Source: Caedibacter sp. 38-128 (GTDB lineage Bacteria; Pseudomonadota; Alphaproteobacteria; Caedimonadales; Caedimonadaceae). Taken from it: 64,000 nt of DNA. Where the stretch lies: positions 124,001-188,000 of the forward strand of contig MKUU01000044.1 in assembly GCA_001898705.1 (NCBI GenBank), read 5' to 3'. The notes below the pieces were generated by a model. It searched no databases, was not told the origin of the DNA, and saw nothing but the letters and a program-made list of their open reading frames with translations. A program made the translations under genes and the position numbers. Of the stretch, positions 63,565 to 64,000 are shown piece after piece. Every line of letters begins with the position of its first letter. The stretch's first letter is position 1.

Positions 63565-63875
63565 TTTGTGACGATTTTTCTTGAAATTTGTAGCGCAATA
63601 TGATAGCCTAATTATAGATGGTCAGAAAGGGAGTCTTCTCTTATTGGATATTCGCGATACCCCAGTAATTCTTTCCCTTCCTTCTCTGAAACCTTCTCAG
63701 AAAAAAGAATAATAAAATAGGGAATAAAAAACCTAAGTTATTAAAAAACAACCCCTTAAACACTCTTTTTGAGTGAATACTTTCTTTTTTCCTGGTGAAA
63801 AGGCAAGAATAGAGGGGGAGATAAACATGAAGGGATAAAGAACTTCAAAGAGGCTAAAAAAAATGGTATGGAACA
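63565..63875 (+). repeat. Dispersed intergenic repeat, copy B
   Basis: Aligns with 3815-3428 read on the minus strand. Matching blocks are ATATGATAGCC (about 63598), TAGATGGTCAGA (63614-63625), AAACCTA..TTATTA (about 63728-63742), GTGAATAC..TTTCTT (about 63773) and CCTGGTGA (63791-63798). It fills most of the 63363-63924 spacer upstream of gatC. No other gene is evident; a 72-codon minus-strand frame across it has no support. Confidence 0.65.
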
Positions 63876-63928
63876 GTAACTCAATGAATGAATCCCATAA
63901 AAGCATCGACTTAAAAGAGGCAACATGA
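63863..63928 (+). CDS. Possible 21-aa ORF overlapping the gatC start
   Basis: ATG at 63863 follows AGAGG by about 10 bases and the 21-codon frame ends in a TGA overlapping the gatC ATG (ATGA). Very short, at the end of the repeat; may be a coupled leader or accidental. Confidence 0.25.
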   Translation: MVWNSNSMNESHKSIDLKEAT

Positions 63929-64000
63929 CGATTGATATAAATACAGTTCATAAAATTTCTAGACTTGCGAGAATCAAGATTCCAGAAACAGAGGTTGAGT
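63925..64000 (+). CDS. gatC: Asp/Glu-tRNA amidotransferase subunit C, partial
   Basis: The first 25 codons fit GatC: residues include VHKISRLARIKIPE, the usual N-terminal helix with the LARI motif. AAAAGAGG lies five bases before the ATG. The window ends inside the gene; gatA and gatB would be expected to follow. GatCAB converts Glu-tRNA-Gln and Asp-tRNA-Asn by transamidation. Confidence 0.88.
   Translation, partial: MTIDINTVHKISRLARIKIPETEVE

Noticed and set aside
63733-63951. 72-aa minus-strand frame before gatC
   Set aside because: It lies across the dispersed repeat and antisense to the gatC start; the matching region of the other copy has an interrupted frame.

Overview
The window looks like a stretch of chromosome from an AT-rich, host-associated alphaproteobacterium. 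Alphaproteobacterial signatures include a GapR/DUF2312 protein, a PopZ (DUF2497) gene beside tolC, a plant-type glutamate-cysteine ligase, an Rsm22-like methyltransferase, a DUF3035 lipoprotein between lspA and a pair of M16 peptidases, divergent mutM/ubiE, and a CHCC zinc finger of the NDUFS6 type. The low GC, many exported proteins of unknown function, and one long protein carrying eukaryote-like motifs suggest an intracellular lineage such as Holosporales/Paracaedibacter relatives. This placement is inference from gene content only. I saw no rRNA, tRNA, CRISPR array, intact insertion sequence or prophage.

Layout. 1-3.9 kb: accessory region with an 858-aa putative host-interaction protein preceded by a translationally coupled 31-aa ORF, then about 1 kb of poorly coding DNA holding one copy of a dispersed repeat. 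3.9-9.3 kb: GNAT, Rsm22-like methyltransferase, mnmA, DUF192, dapD, dapE, tightly packed. 9.3-13.5 kb: MarC and three unknown exported or membrane proteins. 14.0-16.5 kb: greA, ELM1-like, rplM, rpsI on the minus strand. 16.9-26.4 kb: ileS-lspA-DUF3035-M16-M16-pgi-mutL, closely spaced and often overlapping. 26.5-31.2 kb (minus): ampG, CHCC zinc finger, ppx, rlmE, rsmB. 31.4-36.5 kb: small exported unknowns, a frameshifted HAD gene, a decayed duplicate of a glycosyltransferase 3' end, and GT9/GT4 glycosyltransferases. 36.6-42.1 kb: metal-binding lipoprotein-like ZnuA, nadK, gshA, and rpmF-plsX-fabH. 42.2-47.3 kb: CPBP protease, PAS-GGDEF protein, SRPBCC-MarR pair, divergent subtilisin-like protease. 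47.4-51.7 kb: def, pcm, rhodanese, tolC, popZ, plus sdhE. 51.9-58.3 kb: gapR, RNA methyltransferase, a heptad-repeat mini-protein, and the PCu(A)C-dnaG-rpoD run. 58.4-64 kb: a self-contained small-transcript unit, EamA transporter, KGG and ferritin-like stress proteins, mutM/ubiE, a second repeat copy, and the start of gatC.

The most interesting object is the 858-aa protein at 329-2905. It has four tandem ubiquitin-interacting-motif-like repeats and four WH2-like actin-binding motifs. Its C-terminus runs proline-rich, WH2, basic amphipathic helix, acidic tail with Trp third from the end, the order of the WCA region of WASP-family Arp2/3 activators. I propose it as a candidate actin-assembly effector that may also read host ubiquitin. 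The support is motif-level only.
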